Assembly: GCA_019454045.1 (NCBI GenBank) | Contig: SKCR01023377.1 | Coordinates: 51,034-115,033, forward strand | DNA: 64,000 bases | Direction of reading: 5' to 3' | Source of the DNA: Zanthoxylum bungeanum | Lineage: Eukaryota; Streptophyta; Magnoliopsida; Sapindales; Rutaceae | In this document: piece by piece, positions 29,277 to 42,190 of the stretch | How the letters are laid out: each line of letters opens with the position of its first letter | Numbering within the stretch: the first letter of the stretch is position 1 | Notes under the pieces: generated by a model | The model's input: the letters and a program-made list of their open reading frames with translations, nothing else | Databases searched by the model: none | What the model was told of the DNA's origin: nothing | Program-made: the position numbers and the translations under genes

Positions 29277-30859
29277 TCACTCGTGATCCGAGACGACTGA
29301 TGAAACCATCCTGGTTTGTCGTTTCGCTGCCGAATAAGAAACTCCACTTACTTCTAAACACCTTGAGATAAAATTGACGGTGCTGTTGATTGGAGGTGGA
29401 ATTGGGGCTCCTCCCCGGTCTTCTCTCTCTTCCCTCCGGGCCAAAGTAGCTTTTCCTTTCTCCGTTAGCAGGTCTTTCAAATGACCTTTGTTTAGTAATT
29501 CCAGGACTTCTAACCCTAGGGCTATGCAGTCAGCCGTCGTGTGCCCGTAATCTCGGTGGAATTCGCACCATCTACTGATGTCTTTCTTTCCGGAGCCTTT
29601 CTTGGAGCGAGGTGGCCACTTCACTTCACTCTCCATCTTCCTGAGGACTGAAACGAGTTCTCCTGGTAAAATAGTGAAGTTGTAATCCGGGAGTCTTGGT
29701 GCACCATTGGGGGTTCTTTCTCTTCTATCGTAATGGACTGGCCCACGATTGGATGCCCTGTCGTAGGGGCGGGAATCCTTCGGACGGAGTGTACTTCGGT
29801 CGGTTGTATGCTGGGACCTCCTATAAAATTCTTTTGGTTGTCTGGACGGACCCATTCTCTTTTCTCGTGGATTGGAAGAACTTTCCTTACTTGTATTCCT
29901 CCTATCCTCTTCCCATCTGATCTCCGTTCGGGCTCTTGCCAAAGCCTGATCCATAGAGTAGCATCGGTTTTTTGTTAGCTTCTTATAGAGGCTGCTATCT
30001 GTCAACAACCCATTTCGGAATGCTTCTATCACTGTCGGCTGGTGGAGATCTGGGATATCTATTCTCTCTTTATTGAAACGCGAGACGTAGCTTCGAAGAG
30101 ACTCTCCCTTCCGCTGTTGAATCAAATTGAGGTCGTCTGTGGTCTTCTCGAACTTGCACGAACTAGCGAAGTGTCCCAAGAACTTGTCTGCCAATTCTTT
30201 GTAGGATCCAATCGATCGATATGGAAAATTTATAAACCACGTGAGGGCTGGACTGACCAACGTTTCTCCAAACCATCTACACATCCCTGCCTCTCTTTGG
30301 TGTGGAGAAAGGCCTGTGGACATCATTTTGTACTTGTAATGGATTATGTGGTCATCGGGGTCAGTTGATCCATCAAATAATTTCATTTCTGGAGGGCTAA
30401 ACTTCCGTGGGAGTGCGACCGAGTTGATCTTTTCGTCGAATGAAGTATCTGTCAAGGTTACTACCCTACTCTTTCTCAAAGGTAGCCTGGCTCCAGGTAA
30501 GCTAGACAAAATTGCTTCATTGAATTCCTCCATTTCCTTGCGTATTGTCGTAGCTGTCATTGTTTCGGCGGGGTGGTTTTGTTGGTTACTTCCGTGTCTG
30601 ATTGGACGATCTTCAGGGTGGGGGCCTTTGGTTCTTTCAACGGCCGGAGCCTCCACCGAATTAGGCTGGCGGCCTAAAGCTTCAAAGGTATTCATTGATT
30701 CTACTCGGCCACGCGTGGAGGAAGGGTGTTCCAGCTGCCTTTGGAGGTCGCCATTGGTACTCTTCATGGCCGAATTCTCCTCTTCTAATATTGTAGGCGT
30801 TCCTGGAGCATGGCCAACTTGTTAGCTATTGGATCTGAAGGCTCGCCGCCCGAAGCCAT
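29277..30859 (-). pseudogene. Gag of the Tat-type gypsy element
   Basis: The 496-codon open frame 29277-30767 is a retrotransposon Gag: a central domain (residues about 140-260) with WFINFPYRSI and DKFLGHFASS, then a basic Arg-rich segment and a C-x2-H-x5-H-x4-C cluster (CEFHRDYGHTTADC) typical of Tat-lineage nucleocapsids. The likely native start is 30859, reading MASGGEPSDPIANK, in another frame joined near 30800 by a one-base loss, so the first Met of the long frame is not the original start. The frame ends at TGA 29277 and stays open in the same register into protease, as expected if gag-pro-pol was once a single polyprotein. It would coat the RNA and form the particle. Confidence 0.88.
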
Positions 30860-30920
30860 GTTGATACTTGTGAGCTCGTCGTTTGGCTGAGTGAGAGCTT
30901 TGTTTGTTATGAATCACTAG

Positions 30921-30939
30921 GGCCCCATGGTGGGCGCCA
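30921..30939 (-). promoter_or_regulatory. Primer-binding site of the Tat-type element
   Basis: Minus strand TGGCGCCCACCATGGGGCC, three bases after the LTR end GTCTACA. TGG start and position fit a tRNA primer site. Confidence 0.8.
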
Positions 30940-30942
30940 AAC

Positions 30943-31582
30943 TGTAGACGCTGGTTTTCGCCTGAGGTCTACAATCGAAATTTCGTGAGGGGGCACTGGC
31001 GATCCTGCGGTCTGCCCACCGGTGTGGTGAGTGCCGTAGGCACTCCGACGCCTAAGTCAGAAATGATAATGAAATGCAAAAGTCGTAGGAGGAGGAGTAA
31101 GGTCAGATATTACCTTGATCTCCGTAGACTGCCGTGAGGGCGGTAGGTGTGTGGTGATGCCAAAAGCTATGGAGTGAGTATTCTTAGGTTATGAGTATGA
31201 GAGCTTGAATGTCGAATGTTGGAGAGATAGAAGTTGAATCCCCTTCCTACTGGAGCCTCGTTTCCTATATATACTTGCTCTAGTAACGTGTGCCTTTATT
31301 GTCTCTTTGACTGCTCGTCCGTTGGGTCAACTTCACGAGGAATTAATACTGCTTTTTGCCCGTTGTAGGCTGGAACGGATGGGTTTATGAATGATGTTTA
31401 TGAATTTGGGCGTTACGTGGGCTAGCCTTTGGATGGCCCTTCGGTTACGGGGGTTGGTGCACATTGGGCCTGGGCCTGCATTGTGTCTTTGGGGTTTGGT
31501 TAGGAGGCTTTGGGGGTGCATTCAATAGTGATCATGGAGCAAAAATGTCGAAATTGCCCCTGGACCAAATTTGGCCCGTACA
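30943..31582 (-). repeat. 5' LTR of the Tat-type element
   Basis: 640 bp with TGTAGACGC at the left and GGCCCGTACA at the right (TGTA...TACA ends). A minus-strand TATATATAG lies at 31265-31273. Right flank ATGTA is the predicted target duplication. The matching 3' LTR is outside the window. Confidence 0.8.
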
Positions 31583-31848
31583 ATGTATTAATAGGTAGGG
31601 TATTTCAACAAAAAGTGATGGAAAATATGATTTTTTAATAAATTTCAATTGAATATATATACACACAGAGAGTAATGGAGATGTTGGGCAGGGCCCGCTT
31701 GGATAATGTCGGGCTGGGCCCAAATCAACTAGAAAATAAATTTTTTTTTTTTAAAAACAACTATTTTTGAATACTTATAAATGAAAAAAAACAAGTAAGA
31801 ATTTCAATATTTTTTTTGAGATTTTTGTATTAAAACTTAAGAATTTAA

Positions 31849-31898
<50 letters not shown>

Positions 31899-33673
31899 AA
31901 TTAATTTATTACTAAAAATCGGGCCGAGGTCGGATTTGGGCTTTTTTATCTAGGAGAACTCTAGATATGTAATTTCACCTACTTCAGAGTCAACTGTTAA
32001 TCAACACATGAGATTTTATCATCGAATTCTTTTTAACTACTCATTCTAATTTTAAAATATCAGTAAATTATTCATAATAATCATCCTGATTAAACTTAAC
32101 AAACCTGTATATTTTAAAAAAATTTAGGAGCAAAGGATAAGAGTTAAGAATTTTCAATTCCTCACAACCAAATTAACAAGTATTCAAGGCCAGAAAGTAA
32201 TTCCTAAATTTATATAATTATTAAAAAAATTAAATAGTAAAATATTATTGAAAGATCTTCAATTATTAAAACAAAATTAAATCAATTATTATGATATAAA
32301 CCATACAGTCAATTAATATTTTATTTAACTCATCAAAGTAGATTCGGCTCATTCTGAAACTAAATATCTAACTTGTATCATTACATATAGTGGCGGAGTC
32401 ATAAATGGCTGCTCAATCTGAAAATTTATTAAATACATCTTATAAATTAATGAAAAATCTGATTTATTAATAGAATAATTTTTGCTTATCGATTTTAAGA
32501 TGAATAGTACATTTTTTATGAAAATCAAATTTATCCTTATTGAATTAATATTCTGATTACCCCACTAATTAAATAGTTGATTTTAAAAATTCCAATAAAA
32601 TTCTATTGTAAATATCACCAAAATTGAGAAGCACTTTCCATAACTGAAATTGCAAATTGCAATGGTCCTTGGTCCAGCCTGTGTACATAGAGTCTAAAAG
32701 CGATTGCCATTGCAAAGTGCTTTAATTACAAGTGCTTTTGGTGTGCCACACTTTGCGGCGTATGCCCAATTTCTTCTAAATTCTCACCAAATAACATTTA
32801 AAGCCTTGAAAGAAAACCCAACAAACATGAACTTCAATGACATCCATATTTTTCTAAATCTATTCATATTATATGTAGTGTATTTTATTATTATTATTAT
32901 TATTATTATTTTAAAAACATTGGAAACCTCAATGCCATATTTCCAATAACCTATTGTCTCAAATGAACTTCAATAAATTTTCAATTTGTTAGGGCAGCGC
33001 CGGTTCAATTATGTTTTTTTTTTTTTTAGGTTGAGGTTGGTTGTTGGCTAGTGAGAGTGGGGTATCCAGAATGGGAAAGTAACTAATAATATGCTACACA
33101 ATATATGAAAAAATGAAATTAAAAATAAAACAGTCATGGGAGTTTTGTAGCTACTGACAAGATGCTTCTAGATTACGGGTGTCCAGTGGGCCGATCCGGT
33201 TGGCACATAGTACTTAAGAATATTTATACAACACCGTACGACCCACACATGGATCAGGCCGAGCCTAAATTTTTAAGTATGCGGGTCATCAAAACACGAT
33301 ACTGCACGCAAAAAAATCCACTTTAAATTTTATAGTTTGATATATGTAAAAGAAATTTATGAAAATGACTCATTTCCTATCTCCATTATAAAAATGGACC
33401 TACATTTTGAAAAATATTTCTCCAAATAAATATTTTTGAGACCAAATTGCTCTCTCTTTCAAGTTAAAAAAAAAAAGAACATAAAATTCTTATACATTAT
33501 AACCATAAAATCTCCACTAATCTCACACTTATTTGATGCAAAACTTTCACAATTTTAGTCATAAAATCTTGGAAATCTCATTTTATTAGTTGAAAATTAA
33601 TCAAACAAGATTAGTAACTTATATTTCTTGTAGTTTTCTGATGCGTTTTATGAGGGCGCCAATATTGTTGAGT
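31583..33673. other. AT-rich sequence without recognisable gene
   Basis: No reading frame with coding character. (AT)n microsatellite at about 31855-31892, (TTA)n at about 32879-32910, short A and T runs elsewhere. 33170-33310 contains GGGTGTCCAGTGGGCCGATC followed by GC-rich sequence unlike its surroundings, possibly a small transposon relic, but no paired terminus was found. Confidence 0.5.
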
Positions 33674-34527
33674 TGTAACACCCCGAGAAATTCAAATGTT
33701 ATCGGCAAGAGGCCAGACCAACCAAATTCAGAATGTTATCGGCAACAGGCTAGACAAACCAGACCAAAATCTCTAACCTATCAAATGACACATGTAATGC
33801 ATAACATCCACATATATTAAATTCAAGAGATGTAAAATGCAAAGGCCTCCGTGCCCACAAACACAATCCATCACAAATACATAACCAAACGTACTTTACA
33901 AACGACTAACCAAATATAAGTACATAAGTATACAATTCCCAAAATATACACATCGACAAAGCTAAATACAAAAGTCCCCCTAAGTGACTTGCAACACAAT
34001 ATCCAACAACCAAAACGCCATCTTCAACCAAAAGGGTTCGGTCTAGAAACCTGCAAAGTGAAGGAAATTGGTTAGGGGTGAGGAAGACTCAGTGAACTGA
34101 TACTAAAACTAAATAAATCTCATAATGAATAAAAACCATATTAAAATAATTTTTGAAATCAAATCCATAATTTTTCTTTTAAATAACATAATCAAAACGT
34201 CAAGCACCCATCGCTCATGTCGCGCGCAAAGACTAGACGATGAACGAAACAAGAACTTATCGACAAACAAGCGCTTTAATGAATCATAAAGAAAACCATA
34301 AAATATGTAATTATGATTCAAGCGCTGAGACAGAAACATATCAATATTATGTATGAACAATATCAAATTCTTCTCAATCAAATCGAAAGTTCCAAAAAAA
34401 ACTTAAATCTTTTAAAACATAAGTAGGGGAAATACAAAATAGAATATCTACTTACAGTGTGTTCGGAAGCCCAGAGTTACTGGGTGACAGGTAGTTAATG
34501 AAATTTCCTACAAGCACTAGCGACAAC
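33674..34527. repeat. Possible gypsy (Tekay/Del-like) LTR fragment
   Basis: Begins TGTAACACCCCGAG, a common start for plant chromovirus LTRs, and later has TTAGGGGTGAGGAAGACTCAGTGAACTG-type sequence (34072-34100) and a CTTACAGTG...GGAAGCCC stretch (34452-34475) of the kind seen in such LTRs. Only one copy is present, with no PBS or PPT, so it is a fragment or solo LTR. Identification is from remembered motif style. Confidence 0.35.
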
Positions 34528-35315
34528 AATACTATATTTCCATGAGGGGGGTGAATTGGGATCACCTATAAATATAAAATTAAAAAATCTTTGCCGATTT
34601 TAGCACTTAGGTTAATTTTCTCTATTTCAATAAATAACCTATATGCAAGTTTTCTATTCAACACACATAAATATAAATAAACTTGCAATAAGTAAAAGTA
34701 TAAGGATAGAGAAAATAACACTGAGATTTATAGTGGTTCGGCCAAACGTGCCTACGTCCACTCCCTCAAGCCGTGCTTGAAGATTTCCACTAAAAGCGAG
34801 TTTCCGTGGCTCACCAGCAACTAAGAGTTTTAGCGACTAGGTTCACTCCAAACCTTTACATTTTGAGTTTTTTACGTAGGCTCACTCATAAACCTTTACA
34901 ACTACCCAAACAATGGGATTTCACAACCACAAGTGTTTTAGATATGAAATTGTAAAACACACTTGGGCACTCACAAATATAAAGAAGATTGTGTGAGTTA
35001 CAAACCCAAGTGATCTAAGCTCACTAACAAATGATATGAATGTGTAATGTGTGAGCTTGAGAGTGTTTGATTATGAAGGTGTGATAACTCTCTTGTTTTT
35101 GCCTTAGAGAAAGTGTATGAAGATTGTATATATGTTCTCTCTAACCTTGGCAAAAAGAATTGGGGTTAATTTATATAGAAAATGAAAAGCATTCCCAACT
35201 GACACTGCTGGGACCGGTATGCCGGTCTCTACTGACCGGTATGCTGGTCTCCAATAGTAATATAGCCGTTGGGAGAATCCGACCGTTAGACCAGTATAGT
35301 GACCGGTATGGGGAC
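34528..35315. repeat. Unassigned LTR-like remnant
   Basis: Contains GAGGGGGGTGAATTGGGATC, TTATAGTGGTTCGGCC and CCTACGTCCACTCCCTCAAG, wording often seen in plant copia LTRs, then clustered GACCGGTATGCCGGTCTC repeats at 35212-35305. No coding region. Ends where the next copia LTR begins at 35316. Confidence 0.35.
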
Positions 35316-38300
35316 TGTTAGTGTCCTACACATGCCACGGGATCTCTAAACGTGATTTGTAGTGTGAATTTAACGAGTAAGTTGTGGAATACATACATTG
35401 ATTGGATGAGAAATTTCAAAAACTTTTTGTGTTGTAGAAGCTCCAAGCTTTGTTGTTGAGTTCCAAACTCTTGGGTGAGTTTCTGTTGGACAATTATGAC
35501 CCATAGCATCACTATTTGTATTAACGTGGTGTTGTTGTACAAATTAACAATGTGACAAAGGAAATTGCTCTTTTTCATTTGTAATTGGATTACCGAGATA
35601 TATAAATGATAAAAGTCCATATGATTAGTTCCGGATTAATAAGATATGCGACAGTATTAATCCACTAAGGTATAATCATTAAAATATTCATAATCGTAGT
35701 ATTATCGAGATTGGACATCGATAATACAGAATAGACTAGTATTGCACTTGTGCGTGTTATGGGAGCATAACGACATAATTCTCATATATTTGGGTATTGG
35801 ATACTCATGCAAGTGTAATAGGAGGTTGTGTTTACCGATGGTACGGAAACAACTTCGCTCTGGATAGACCCCTCGGAATTCCATTGGTAGTATGACTATG
35901 TGTCTATGGAAGTCTGAATCAGGGTAGGTGTATTTGGTCTTAACCTGAGACTTACATCGCTAATACTTGCGGTAATGAATATACTTTGGTTTTGGTTATC
36001 CAGGGCTTTAACAGGTTTTGTGTATGCCTCTTCTGGGTATATTGAGAATCGTAGTGTATTGGGTGTGATGTCAAGATGGAAGTATCACTTCAGTCATATG
36101 AAAATGATGATCATGTAGGATACGGAACTAGTACTCTTAAGTACTGCAGTCATCGGGATAATATGACTAGGTCATGATTATCCGATTATAGAGACTAGTT
36201 ACCAGAGATCCGATATATGCTTCGTACGGGGCAGACACAATTCCAGCCCCAGGCCTTGCATGTGACATTCGATACTGGATCGCAATATGCAATACTACGT
36301 ATACTACGCCTGACAAAGATTACATATTTCTTAAAAGAATATTTCTGGAGAATTGGGTAGGCACGGTGCTTTGCTAGAAGCCAACCATGTCTTGTAAATC
36401 GGTAAGAACGTGGTACCAGGTATGCACGTATTCGGATATTCCGATGACCGGATTTACTGCCAACATATCTAGGGATCTCATGGGTCGCTTCCCGAAGATT
36501 CACCGATGACGTATGACTCGAACATAATTAATCTGGGATAATTAGAAGAGAGAGAAAATTAATCTAGGATTAATTACGGTGAGATTTTATCTGGGATAAA
36601 ATACTATTTATAGAGAGAGAACGATTAATTCGGAATTAATCGATAAAATATATATTCGATATATTAAACGAAATTAGATTTCGACGCGGAATTAAAATTA
36701 GATTTTAATTCGGGTGAACGAGTTAATTAGAATTAATTCGCTAGCGACGTGAATAGTAATTTTGCTAGGCATAATTATTTAATTAAATTTGATTTAATTA
36801 CGTCGCAACGAAAAATTAATTAATTCAAAATTAGCAAACCCGAGCTCGGGATGTGGTTGCGGGCCCACTCGGATTTTGAATCAAGTGGGGCCCACATGTC
36901 ACATCACAAGTCACATCACTAGTCAACTTTATCTAACTTTTAAGTTGATGGAAGTTGTTGGTAGGTGATTATGTGTAAAACACACACGTGTGATGGATTG
37001 AATGACATTTACCATTTTATTATTTTTGGTATATGATTTTCAATTTGGTAATTAGATTACACAACACACTCATCTCTCTTCTCTCCCATCTCTCACCAGC
37101 ATTGTGCCATTTTCTCTCCCAATTTTGGCTTGGCCAAATCTTGCTAAGAAGGTGAAGAAAAAATGTTGTAATATTTAGTGCTAGCACACACAAGTAGTCA
37201 TTCAAAGGTGATAGGGAAACCAATCATTGAGCTTGGAATCACACTCAAAGCTTGGAGCTTGAAGATCTACTTCAAAGGGGCTTGGCCGAATTCTTCAAGG
37301 AGCAGAATTTTGTGTTCAACGCATCCAAAATCCGATCAAAGTGAGTATTTTCCGCGCATTCTTACTTTGTTGTATTCACATGTTTCATTGCTTAATTTGA
37401 TCTTGTTTGACCTAGTAAACCAACAGTTTCCGTATCACCTTAAAATGACTCCTTTAAGTGCTAGCTAGAACAATTTTGAAAGAAAATTTTCTCCTCCAAG
37501 AAGAGCCATTTTCGGCCAAGAGAGAAAAAAAGAGGGAGATAGTGAATATTATACTTTCTAAAAGTGTTTTTTTTTGGGTTTTTGTTGTTGAGTGTTTAAA
37601 TAATTCAAACACTATGCCAATTACCACCATCACAATTTTGACAAGTGATATGAGTTGTGGGTCCCACCCAATTTTGAATTCCAAATTCAAGTTGGATTAC
37701 ACAACATACTTTGGGCTCGGTTCGTTTAATCCGACTAAACGAATTTTTCGTCGCTACGTAATTAAATCTAATTTAATTAAATAATAATGCCTAGCAAAAT
37801 TATTACGAAAGTCGCTTACGAATTAATTCCAAATTAATTTGTTCGATTGAATTAAAATCTAATTTAATTCCGTATTGAAATCCAATTTCAATTAATATAT
37901 TCGATATATTATTTTAGCCCAATTAAATAAATTAAATAGTAAAATCCAATTTAACTATTAAATTTACTTTTCCGATTAATTCCAAATTAATCGTGTTCTC
38001 TCTTCTAGACGAATTTAATCCCATATAAATTATTGTCGCAATTAATCCCAGATTAATTTCTCTCTCATAATTAATCCCAGATTAATTCTTTCCGTAATTA
38101 ATCCCAGATTAATTTTCTCTCTCATAATTAATCCCATATTAATTCTGTTCGAGTCAAATGTCATCGGTGAATCTTTGGGAAGCGACCCAAGAGATCAATG
38201 GATATAGTGGCAGTAAATACGATCATCGGACTATCCGAACACGTGTGTACCCTGTACCACGTTCTCACCGATTTACAAGACATGGTTGGCTTCTAGCAAA

Positions 38301-39188
38301 ACACCCTGCCTACCCAATTCTCCAGAAATATTCAACGAGGAATATATAATCTGTATCAGTCGTAGTGTACAATGTATTGCGCAATACGATCCAGTATCAG
38401 ATGTCACATGCTAGGCCTAGGGCTGGAATTATGTCTGCTCCGTACGAAGCATATATCGGATCACTAGCAACTAATCTCTGTAATTGGATAATCATGACCT
38501 AGTCATACTATCCCGATAACTGCAGCATTTAAGAGTAAGTTCTATATCATGCGTGATCATCATCTCCATATGACTGAAGTGATACTTCTATCTTGACATC
38601 ACACCCCATACACTACGATTCTCAGTTTACCTAGAAAAGGCGTACACAGAACCTATTAAAGCTCCGGACGCCAAAACAAAAGTATACTGATTGTCGCAAG
38701 TATTAGCGATGCAAGTCTCAGGTTAAGACCACATACACCTACCCTAATTCAGATTCCCATAGACACATAGTCATAGTACCAATGAGATTTCGAGGGGTTT
38801 ATCCAGAGCGAAGCTGTTCCCGGTCCAACGGCTAACATAAACCTCCTATCATACTTGCATAAGTATCAAATACTTAAATATATGAGAATTATGCCGTTAA
38901 GCTTCCATAACTCGCACAAGTGTAATACTAGCCTATTCCGCATTATCGATGTCCAGTCTCGATAATACTACGACTAGGGATATTTAATGATTAAACCTTT
39001 CGTGGATTAATATTGTCTCATATCTTATTAATCCTGTGGTACTAATCATATGGACTTTTATCATTTATATAGCAAGTAATCCAATTACAAAATGATTAAA
39101 AGAGCAATTTCCTTTGTCACATAGTTAATTTGTAAAAAACACCATGTCTTTTACAAATAGTGATGCTATAGGTCATAATTGTCCAACA
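35316..39188 (-). repeat. Copia 3' LTR interrupted by a solo LTR
   Basis: Minus-strand LTR starting TGTTGGACAATTATGACC at 39188. It is continuous to 37429, resumes at 35483 after the insertion and ends CTAACA at 35316. The two segments join at GAAAC, duplicated on both sides of the insertion. Own length about 1.92 kb. The part from 35483 leftward matches the solo LTR's terminal segment through AAAGCTTGGAGCTT, confirming the continuation. Confidence 0.85.
35484..37428 (+). mobile_element. Solo copia LTR in opposite orientation
   Basis: 1945 bp, starting TGTTGGACAATTATGACC and ending AAACCAACA, flanked by GTTTC at 35479-35483 and 37429-37433: a classic 5-bp target duplication. It belongs to the same family as the LTR it interrupts but lies on the other strand. 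With no internal sequence it is a solo LTR, the usual product of LTR-LTR recombination. Confidence 0.88.
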
Positions 39189-39203
39189 ATCTCCCACTTG
39201 GCC
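39189..39203 (-). promoter_or_regulatory. Copia polypurine tract
   Basis: Minus strand GGCCAAGTGGGAGAT immediately before LTR start TGTTGG. Confidence 0.8.
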
Positions 39204-42126
39204 TATAGCTAATCACTCAAGTGTCCAACACCTGAATATATACGGGTCGCTGAAACTTTTGCTGAGATATAGCTTTCGTCAGCGGATCTGCAATGTTATC
39301 ATCTGAAATGATCTTTTCGATCTTGACATCGCTACGATGTGTGATCTCACGAATCAGATGAAACCGTTGAAGTACATACTTGGATCATTGATGAGATCGT
39401 GATTCCTTTGCCTGCACTGTAGCCCAGCTCAGCTGCTAACAGAACTAGTCCTAATCCAATTAGGAATTTTATAGATCCAAAATGCTTCTTTTGCTGCCTC
39501 AGCCACAACAATGTATTCTGCTTTTGTTGTTGAATCGGCAACAATATCTTGCTGGGAATATTTCCAGCTCACTGTTCCGTTGTTCAAACAAAATATGTAC
39601 CCTTATTGCGACTTACAGTCGTCTTTATCGGTTTGGAAACATGCATTGGTGAATCCAGTCACCTCAAGTTCTCCTTCCCCAAAAACTAAGAAGGCATCCT
39701 TAGTTCCTCTAAGATACTTAAGGATGTTCTTAACATCAATCCAGTGACCATCACTTGGATCGACCTGATTGTGACTATATATGCTTAAAGCGTATGAGAC
39801 ACCAGGTCGCGTACATGTTATGGCATACATGATCGATCCGACTGCTTAAGCGAACGGGATCTGATTCATTGAATCTCTCTCATCTTGAGTTTTAGGACAC
39901 ATGTCCTTAGATAGAGAGAAGCCATGTGACACCGGAAGCAGCCCCTTCTAGGACTGATCCATATTGAATCTCTTCAACATTGTCAATGTACGAGTTCTCG
40001 GAGAGTGCCAACAACTTTTAGATCTATCCCAGTAGATCCTTATTCCTAGAATAAAGGTTGCCTCTCCCAAGATTTCTATAGAGAATTTTAATGAAAGCTA
40101 AGCTTTCACCGATTTTTGTATGGGAATGTCATTGCTAAGAAGAAATACATCATCAACATATAGGACAATGAATGTCAGTACGCTCCCATTATTACCTTCT
40201 TATATACACAAGAATCATCTTCGTTTTGAATGAAAACCATATTGTAATATGACCTCATCAAAATATTGGTTCCAAGAACGCAATGCTTGCTTCAATCTAT
40301 AAATAGATTTATTTAACTTGCAAACCTTGTTTGCATGTGATGGCATGAAAAAACTGTCAGGATGTTGCATATAAACATCCTCCAAAAGGTTTCCATTAAG
40401 GAAATCGATTTTGACGTCCATCTGCCATATTTCATAATCGAAATATGCAGCATTAGCAAGCATTATCCGAATGGATTTAATTTATGGCAACGGGTAAAAG
40501 GTTTCGTCGTAACCGACACCATGTTGATGACGATACCCTTTCGATACAAGCCTAGCTTTGTACGTTTGAATGTTGCCATCCATGTCTGTCTTCACCATGA
40601 AGACCCATTTGCTACCAATAGGCACAATGCCTTCTGATACATCAACCAGTATCCAAACTTGGTTGGTATACATGGAATCCATTTCGAACTTCATGGCATT
40701 TTGCCATAAAGTGGAGTCGATACCTTGTATCACTTCCTCATACATAGCCGGTTTGTATCCTCAATCAGATTAATATCTACATGAGGTGAAATCAGAAACC
40801 CATACCTCTAAGGTTGTTTTCTAACTCTCTCCGACCTACACGGTTCTTGTGTATTAGAAGATTATGGAACAGTCTCATCCCTGATGAACTGTTCGTGTTC
40901 CGTGAGGGGATCGTGCCAGGAACAGTATCACTCCGATTTTCATCGAGTTTTACTTTCCTCCCACTTACCACTGCATTTTTGAATTCATTTTCGAGGAAAA
41001 ACTGCATGGAGAGCAACAAATATTTTTGTTCTCTTGTGGGTTGTGGAAATAATATCTTTTGGTTTCCCCAGATAACCAATTACAGATAGGCACTTATCCG
41101 ATTTGGGTTCTAGTTTGGTACCATCCAAACGTTTAACATATGCCCATCATTCCCAAATCTTCAAGAATGAAAAACCCAGTTTCTTTCCTGTCCATATTTC
41201 ATATGGAGTCCTTCCAACAGACTTTGACAGATTCTTATTCAAAATAAGTATTGCATTGTTCAATTCGTATCCATAGAAGGAAATTGGTAGCTTAGTGCGA
41301 CTCATCATTAACCTTACCATATCCAACAGAGTTCGGTTTTTTCGTTCGGACACACCACTCAATTGAGGTGTTCCTGGAGGATTTCATTGTTGAAAGAATA
41401 CAATACTCTTTCAAGTAATCAGAAACTTATTGCTCACGTATTTTCCACCACGGTCCAACCATAATATTTTAATACTTTTGCCAGTCTGTTTTTCTCTACT
41501 TCGTGTCGAAACTCTTTGAATATATCAAAAGTTTCTAACTTGTATGTCATAAGATACACATAATCATATGCGATGCGATGCAACATCCGTAAAGGTTACG
41601 AGAAGTATTCATATCCACCTCTAGCCTAGCTAGACATGGGCCCACATATGTCACCATGAATGAGGGCTAACAGCTCAGTGGCACTTACACCCTTACCACT
41701 AAAAGGTGTTTTAGGAACTTTGCCTAATAAACAAGATTCACATACATCATATGAATTAGGATCAAATTCATCCACGTATCCACTCTTCGAAAGTGTGGAT
41801 ATACGAGTTGTTAATGTGTCTCAGATGACAATGCCATAAATAAGTCTCATCTGATATACTCAGTTTGAGCTTTTGTTTGTCATGTTATATGTTTGAGATT
41901 CGTTTATATTCAAAATATAAAGAGCATTATTAACATCTACTATACATATCAAAATGTCATCTTTATATACAAAACACTCAGTATTCCTGAATACAAAGGT
42001 ATACCCGCATCGGGTTAAACTAGATACAGAGATGATGTTCCTAGTCAAACTAGGTACAAAATAACAGTCTCCTAATGAAATTACATGCCCCAATGGCAGA
42101 TACAAAACATAGGTCCCAACGGCCAA
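39204..42126 (-). pseudogene. Copia pol remnant (PR/pre-integrase, IN, RT, RNase H)
   Basis: Fragments in copia order. The pre-integrase region is at 41860-42126 (FVPSLTRNIISVSSL). The integrase zinc and first catalytic region is at about 41640-41780 (CESCLLGK and HGDICGPM when read across stops), with the IN C-terminal part at 41147-41362 (SERKNRTLLDMVRLMM, TPYEIWTGKK). RT is at 40482-40745 (GSKWVFMVKTDMDG) and 40215-40463 (MDVKIDFLNGNL, SIYRLKQALRSW), with catalytic YVDD at about 40143-40165. The RT/RNase H linker is at 39603-39830 (LKYLRGTKDAFLVFG), followed by an RNase H remnant to about 39350. Numerous stops and frameshifts separate them, so no functional enzyme is expected. Confidence 0.88.
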
Positions 42127-42190
42127 AACAGCGACTCTCGTCCCGTTTCCGACTCGTAGTCGATCTCATCTGAAGCTAGTATCCTGCTAA

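Larger units (their letters stand above)
18053..31582 (-). mobile_element. Autonomous-type Tat-lineage Ty3/gypsy element, decayed and interrupted
   Basis: From right to left: 5' LTR (30943-31582), PBS (30921-30939), gag, protease, RT, RNase H, second RNase H, integrase, then a non-coding tail with an antisense ORF. The Athila-like element interrupts it just after the pol end (25553), and the same sequence resumes at 18826 beyond the GTTGA duplication. The Ogre/Tat-like array cuts it at 18053, so its 3' LTR must lie left of the window. The predicted target duplication on the right is ATGTA (31583-31587). Pol carries many nonsense codons and frameshifts. Confidence 0.85.

Noticed and set aside
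29696..30825. Long plus-strand frames opposite gag
   Set aside because: Shadows of the minus-strand gag; composition follows the coding strand.
33175..33310. hAT-type small transposon starting GGGTGTCCAGTGGGCC
   Set aside because: No matching inverted terminus or 8-bp duplication could be found nearby.
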